From assembly GCA_025201765.1 (NCBI GenBank), contig MU623542.1:1-47101 (forward strand): a stretch of DNA of 47,101 bases, in the 5' to 3' direction. The number at the start of each line of letters is the position of its first letter. The stretch's first letter is position 1. Below, in pieces: positions 41,907-47,101 of this stretch. The translations under genes were made by a program, and so were the position numbers. The notes below the pieces were generated by a model. The model saw only the letters and a program-made list of their open reading frames with translations. It was not told the origin of the DNA and ran no database searches. This DNA is from Daldinia sp. FL1419. Lineage: Eukaryota; Ascomycota; Sordariomycetes; Xylariales; Hypoxylaceae.

Positions 41907-43907
41907 CTACCTTAACCTCACTTTAGCGTCTTCTGAACCACGTGCAATGATCTCTTCGAGGGACCATCGAGGTGGTTCGATAACGCCCCTAGATCCACTC
42001 GTCTTATTTCGTGTCTTCTCGTTGCCTGTGGCATCGCCTTCCGGTAGAGGCTTGAGACCTCCTGCGATTCCTGTCGAGAACTTGAGCTGCAAGATATCTC
42101 CGACTTCGTCGCAAGCAGCCAGAAGTCGGTCCATATCATCCTTGTTATGTGCAGCAGAGACACAGAAACGTGCACGAGAGCTAATTAGAGGAGTAGCAGG
42201 GTAACCAACGACAACAACCGAAATCCTTCGCTTAAGCATCTCATGACTGAAAGCCGAGATCTTGGCAGGATTGTACAAAGTGACGGGGATAATTGGAGAG
42301 TCATCGTGACCATAGACAATCAAACCCAAACGCTTAAGGCCAAGACGGAGATATCGGGAGTTGAAGGCGATACGCTGTAGGCGTTCCTCGCCCTGACCGG
42401 GAACAAGTTCACCACTGATAATCTTCAACGAAGCGAGAATCTGCATCAAAACAGACGGCGTGGGGGATTCTCCTAGCATAGTGGCGGAGTTGGAACTCTT
42501 CAGTTTGTCGATGATGTGCTTCTCGGCCGCTACATAACCACCATTTGCGCCGAAAGACTTTGTTAGAGTACCCATTAGAATGTCGACCCTGCTTGGATCA
42601 ATGCCGAAGTAGTCGCAGACACCACGTCCTTTAGGACCAAGAGCTCCAATGCTGTGAGCTTCGTCAACGTAGAGGGCGAACTTGTAAATATCCTTAAGGC
42701 TAAGAATACCAGGTAGATCACACATAGTACCTTCCATAGAGTAAAGACCTTCGACGGCGACAAGAATCTTCTTCCAGGGACGGTGGGTTCGAGGCTGGCC
42801 CTGAGCAATGGCTTCTCGTAACTTCTTCTCGAGATCCAGCATATCATTGTGCTTAAAAGAGCGAATGACAGCACCGGAAAGACGAGCACCGAGTCGGATC
42901 GAGGCATGGTTCAGTTCATCGGAGATGATCAAGCAACCTTTGGAAACCAGAGCAGGGAAGGAACTGGCGTTTGTGACGAAACCCATAGAGAAAACCATGG
43001 CAGCTGGCTTGCCAACAAATGTCGCAATTTCCTTCTCAACCTCGCATACGAGGTCCGAGGTACCCGAATCAGCGCGAGGGCTACAGAAGCTGAGACCATA
43101 TTTCTTAACGCACTCCTCGACGGCATTAGCGCAAGGGCCTTCAGACTGTGCAAATCCAAGATAATTGTACGAGCTCATGTTCAAAGTCTCTGTCGCGCCA
43201 CCAGTGTACCTATATGTCTCATTGAAGTCGTCCGACACACGGTTCAGAACATTGATATATCGACCCGGTACACCAGTGCTAGTTCTTGCAAAGCAATCAT
43301 CTATACGCATTTTCAAACGTCTAGTGTAGAAGCTATCGAAATCGTCATTCAAAGGAGCATATCCGTTAGCCACGCGAAGGGTCTTGTAGGTTTGTTTCTT
43401 GCTGAATCTCTTGCCGAAAAAGTCCCTGATATGACCAAGAGCGAGAAGAAGTAAGTAGCTGATATAGGTTGTAAGGACATAATAGTAAGGCGGCTCATCG
43501 ATAATAGGAGCTTCCAGAGGCTCTCCATGGTGTTTGCTGACATAGCGATCAGTTGGGTCGACCAATGGCCCAAACTGAGCGTCGAAACGCTTCTGTCGGG
43601 ATATCTCGGTAGAGGAAGGAGGCTGGAATAGGGTAGTCGGCGGTTCATCTTGATTGGGCTCACCAGCAGTAGCCGTAGAAAGAGAAATACTGGGTAGTGA
43701 CAAGCCCGGAGCCGTGATAGATGGGCCGGGGCCGTTCTGCATGGCCATCAGGGCTTGCTGAGCAGACGGCTGCTGACTGGACTTGGTAGAAGATGAGAAG
43801 AGTTGGCTGAGACGGTTCCCTCTAGATTGCGAGGGTCTTCTCTCGCCAATCTTCTCGGTATGCGGCATACTGTTTGAAGTAAAGGGAATTGAGATACGTC
43901 GTGGCAT
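41907..43907 (-). CDS. lcb2: Serine palmitoyltransferase subunit 2
   Basis: Intronless, 666 aa. Lcb2 forms the catalytic heterodimer with Lcb1 in the ER and condenses L-serine with palmitoyl-CoA to 3-ketosphinganine, the first step of sphingolipid synthesis. The PLP lysine is Lys450 in MGTLTKSFGANGGY. Other alpha-oxoamine-synthase motifs are LNMSSYNYLGFA, DELNHASIRLGARLSGA, LYVDEAHSIGALGPKGRGV and the C-terminal PATPLISSRARFCVSAAH. A Ser/Gln/Pro-rich N-terminal extension of about 100 aa precedes one TM segment (about 141-158, YYYVLTTYISYLLLLALG). The protein is longer than the yeast enzyme mainly because of this extension. The ATG at 43907 is the first in the frame. Confidence 0.96.
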   Translation of the reverse strand: MPRRISIPFTSNSMPHTEKIGERRPSQSRGNRLSQLFSSSTKSSQQPSAQQALMAMQNGPGPSITAPGLSLPSISLSTATAGEPNQDEPPTTLFQPPSSTEISRQKRFDAQFGPLVDPTDRYVSKHHGEPLEAPIIDEPPYYYVLTTYISYLLLLALGHIRDFFGKRFSKKQTYKTLRVANGYAPLNDDFDSFYTRRLKMRIDDCFARTSTGVPGRYINVLNRVSDDFNETYRYTGGATETLNMSSYNYLGFAQSEGPCANAVEECVKKYGLSFCSPRADSGTSDLVCEVEKEIATFVGKPAAMVFSMGFVTNASSFPALVSKGCLIISDELNHASIRLGARLSGAVIRSFKHNDMLDLEKKLREAIAQGQPRTHRPWKKILVAVEGLYSMEGTMCDLPGILSLKDIYKFALYVDEAHSIGALGPKGRGVCDYFGIDPSRVDILMGTLTKSFGANGGYVAAEKHIIDKLKSSNSATMLGESPTPSVLMQILASLKIISGELVPGQGEERLQRIAFNSRYLRLGLKRLGLIVYGHDDSPIIPVTLYNPAKISAFSHEMLKRRISVVVVGYPATPLISSRARFCVSAAHNKDDMDRLLAACDEVGDILQLKFSTGIAGGLKPLPEGDATGNEKTRNKTSGSRGVIEPPRWSLEEIIARGSEDAKVRLR

Positions 43908-46843
43908 TTCTATAGGTGGTAGGAAATAGTAGCGGATATATACTCGGGCGGATGTAGGGTGACAAACGACGCGGAATAGCCCCGAAGTTGTAGGTCTACG
44001 AGTTTACAAATCTAGAAATTGTTAGTCAAGGCGTCGAGTCAAGTGCGGCTAGAAAGTTAATATAATTCGGCTTGTCAAGCTAAAGCCGCACGGTGATAGT
44101 CGGAGTCCTTTTAAGGGAGACTGGTGGTATTTTATCCCCAACGGCCCGTCAAAAGTTAACCAGAGAGATGTGAGTAATGACGCAGCTGCAGCGCTTAAGA
44201 CATGACTAGAACATGGCCAAGGTTACAAGCTGGCGATAAGCTCGACTAACTCGATAAGCAACCGAAGGCCGTGAGACGCAAGAGATACCTATGCATCAAT
44301 TGTGCCAATTGTGGTAGATGAATTGGTAATGATAGGAGACTCGGTGAATTGGGTTTGTACAAAATGAATCTCTGCCCGTGCTTGGCTATGTTCGACTGTG
44401 CGCAAATATAATAACATAATTTAAAATTGATATACTCACTTTGCCCTTTCCCTGAGCTTCTGTCCTTTGCACTTTGGTCCTTGAAAGGTTGCTATTCTTC
44501 CCTGTCTGAGGATTTACGGATAGGCCGGCCGGGCGAGTCTTGAGAAGCTTTAGGCAGGTTTTATTAAATTTAGAGAACCTCAAAGCTGTTGAAACTCGAA
44601 TAAAAAAGGGGGAAGTTTCAATTGGGCGACGGCTGATATCGTTAAAATCAAGGAGTGTAATTGAAGGAAAATATCCCTTCGGTTCGACAGCGACAACAAC
44701 TACCCTCAACACCAAAAAAAGGCACACCTTTCTAAAGTTGACAAGGAAGAAAGAGGTGCACGAGGTGAAGAGACAAGGAGGAAGAAGATCAAATTTAGGA
44801 GGCGCGAGAGCAATTAGATTTAGCTAGATTTAGATGGCAGAGTTTCGAAATGTGGATCTAAATTAGTTTGAATATGTTAGGTAATACCGTTGTTACAACC
44901 GTTGTCGCTACCGTTATTGGTCCATCTTAGTCCATGACATTGGAAGTCCCCATACAGCCACAGTACCGTCTAGAGCTACCGTATGGATTGCGAGTTTCAC
45001 AAAAACCTTAAAGATCGCCACAGGCCTCCCAGGACCCAAGGTCCCAGACAGGGCTGACAGGTCACCCCCAGGGCTTGTTAGGCTTGGGCTGCACTACCTA
45101 ATCTGCTAATGAACTTGGTAGATAATGTCATATTAGTAAGAGTCAGGTCTGACTGTAAGATGAAGAAAAGTCCTTCCCGTAATACCGTAATAAACGTCTA
45201 GGCTACCCGAATCAGTTACACCAATCCCTTAATTCCCCAAGGTTATCGGGCAACTCTCGCCTTCTTTTACTTTCTCGCGAGCCATTTTAACATTAGTAGG
45301 TTAGTACCTAACGCTCCTAAATTTTCCCTTCCCTCCCTTCCGACGGATCCGTTCCCCACAATGCAAGACCATAGGTTCCGCGCCTGCTTTGCTGCTCCAG
45401 GGATGCTAGGGGAGTCTGTTAAAATGACAGCTATCCACCGCATATATGGGCAGCTACGATATGTACTTAATGCATGTACAATTAATAGACGCACGCAAGT
45501 GGACATGGCCCGATGAGTACTAATAAGGTACCTAGGTACCTATACATATTTACGACGTCGAAATGACTCGGTAGAACTACGTACGTCTTCAAACAATCCA
45601 TATTCTAAATCATTTTTTGATCAACATCTTCAGCTCTTCAAAGACTGCGATAAATCAAGTTTTGATTCTGCTTTTGTTCCGTTTTGGTTTTTGTTATTTT
45701 GCTCTTACTTTTTCTGCATAGTGATCACACGCATACATACAAAAACAATGGGAACGGTGCCAGACGCGAAATTACCCCTAGCCGCATTTTCATTTTGGAC
45801 CACGCCATTATCAGCTTGGCAGAGCTTCAATTGGTTTTATGACCATGTTACGGAGCGAGCGGAGCGGTGGTGATGGCCGGGCTCGGCCGGTACATGAAGG
45901 ATCCCAATCCGTCATTACTACATAAAATTGCCTTATGCGCGTACATACAAGGACTTGACATTCGATTTAAATCGGTGCCTATTGCAATCGAGATTACATA
46001 GGTAGGTAGGTATCATTTATTTATACGCAAATTGATACGATATGATACAACAAGGTGGGGATCGCTATGATCGCCGCGACCGCTACGACCATTGTTCTGG
46101 GATGGAAACCCCATGAAATAAGCGTACGATCAAGGCAAAATTTGAGACGGGGTTCGGAACATGAGTTAGAGCCTCCATTGGGCGTTTTGGTATCAAAATG
46201 ACGCGACGTCCTATATCGTAACCAAACTACCTTAGTTACGATTCTTCTAATTTAATCGTGCCAACAACAAAGGATTTATTGAATTTGAAGTTATAAATTA
46301 TCCTGGTACGTCATGTAGGTACCTCTCTATCATGCGAAAAGATAGAGCCTCTGGAACTTGGCCAACCAATGTAATTCAAGCAAAGTTATGCAAGCGAAGG
46401 TCCACTACCTAGTACCTACCATCCAAAGGATCGGAAGGTCACACAAAGGGACCCGGTAACGCGCTTAAATTGAACTTTATTCCCGATAACACATTGAAAA
46501 TAGAGATGATGGACCAATAGAGAGCCAGCGTGTAACAAGCGTGCATATGCATACCGACACCTCACGATACATGTATGTATGTAGGTAATTACACTATGTA
46601 TGTATGTCCGTCCATATGTACTGCAATATGCCAATGTACTAGTATCTCTGGTAGCGCGAACTAGTGTACATAAAGCTATTCTGCACTTGATTGGAGAAGA
46701 AGAAAGAAAGGCTTGAAAATGGCTTAGTTATTTGAGTAATGGATTAATGGCTTAAAAAGTTTCGACCAATGGTGTCCTCAGGAGCTATGCTTCGTGGAGT
46801 TAAACAAGACAAACAAGAGGGCACCCCTGCGGGGCACCACAAT
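43908..46843. other. Intergenic region upstream of Lcb2
   Basis: 2.9 kb containing the Lcb2 promoter and a TACCTAGGTA palindrome at 45529-45538 (within GGTACCTAGGTACC, a longer palindrome). Frames at 44386-44727 and 45691-45873 lack any family resemblance. The right end is bounded by an abrupt fall in GC at 46844. Confidence 0.45.
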
Positions 46844-47101
46844 CAGGGTTGCAAAATTAGTTAGTTTAGTAACTAAAACCCACAATTTAACTAAACTAAA
46901 ATACTAAAAACTAAAACTAAAAAAATTAAAACTAATCTTGGCATTAACTAAACTAACTAAATTAATCTTGGCACTAACTAAACTAACTAAAAAAACTAAA
47001 AAAACTAAAATTTTTTTTTTCAACAAATTGAATAATTTAAATAAAATAATAATAAAAATAAAATTTGAAAAAATAAATTAAAATAAATTAAAATTAAATA
47101 T
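46844..47101 (+). mobile_element. Possible hAT-type DNA transposon end, cut by window edge
   Basis: From 46844 the sequence opens with CAGGGTTGCAAAATTAG, and composition changes at that base from mixed to almost purely AT. CAGGG-type ends with short subterminal motifs on both strands are characteristic of hAT elements. Here TTAGTTAGTTTAGTAACTAA and many ACTAAACTAA motifs follow within 150 bp. Whether ACCACAAT just outside is a target-site duplication cannot be tested because the other end lies beyond the window. No transposase is visible. Alternatives are another AT-rich repeat or a second RIP island. Confidence 0.42.
46931..46990. repeat. 30-bp direct repeat, 2 units
   Basis: The core TAATCTTGGCA(T/C)TAACTAAA is present twice, at 46931-46960 and 46961-46990, with three differences between units. 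It lies within the putative transposon end. Confidence 0.85.

Noticed and set aside
42849..43454. 201-codon plus-strand open frame
   Set aside because: It is antisense to Lcb2, which has clear catalytic motifs on the other strand; no independent similarity.
45691..45873. 60-codon frame with a hydrophobic start
   Set aside because: The N-terminus looks like a secretion signal, but nothing after it is recognisable and the frame is too short to support a gene.

Overview
The window is genomic DNA of a filamentous ascomycete (Pezizomycotina, most likely Sordariomycetes). The evidence is the protein set (Ste50, Taf14, Lcb2, Pelota and a 12-TM fungal amino-acid permease), short GT-AG introns with GTAAGT-type donors, and an AT-rich block that looks as if repeat-induced point mutation (RIP) acted on it. 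I support 12 protein-coding genes and one tRNA-like gene. All exon structures were built by hand from frame, splice sites and family resemblance; none has transcript support.

Layout. 1-4.79 kb: an extremely AT-rich repeat island. It holds degenerate LTR-like copies in both orientations and a tandem array with a mean period of about 147 bp. 5.4-9.3 kb: divergent Pelota/Dom34 (-) and an aldo/keto reductase (+). 9.8-15.2 kb: a GH13 alpha-glucosidase (-) and an aspartyl-protease-like membrane protein without the usual catalytic motifs (+). 15.4-19.3 kb: an EamA/DMT transporter and an amino-acid permease, both (-). 19.3-23.1 kb: no recognised gene. 23.1-24.7 kb: a secreted berberine-bridge-type FAD oxidase (+). 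24.9-25.0 kb: an intron-containing tRNA-Phe-like gene (-). 25.5-43.9 kb: five successive minus-strand genes, namely an unknown one-pass membrane protein, a Zn2Cys6 transcription factor, the YEATS/ET subunit Taf14, the MAPK adaptor Ste50 and serine palmitoyltransferase subunit 2. From 46,844 the sequence becomes AT-rich again at a terminus that looks like a hAT transposon end.

The genes do not form an obvious biosynthetic cluster. The left half mixes accessory metabolism and transport with Pelota, a core ribosome-rescue gene. The right half is mostly conserved regulation and housekeeping: transcription, osmosensing/mating MAPK signalling and sphingolipid synthesis. The most unusual observations are the array and LTR family at the left edge, the putative transposon end at the right edge, a 10-bp palindrome (TACCTAGGTA) found eight times and only between genes, an 11-nt microexon and a possible alternative mitochondrial start in the reductase, and a tRNA-Phe-like gene with C instead of U at position 33.
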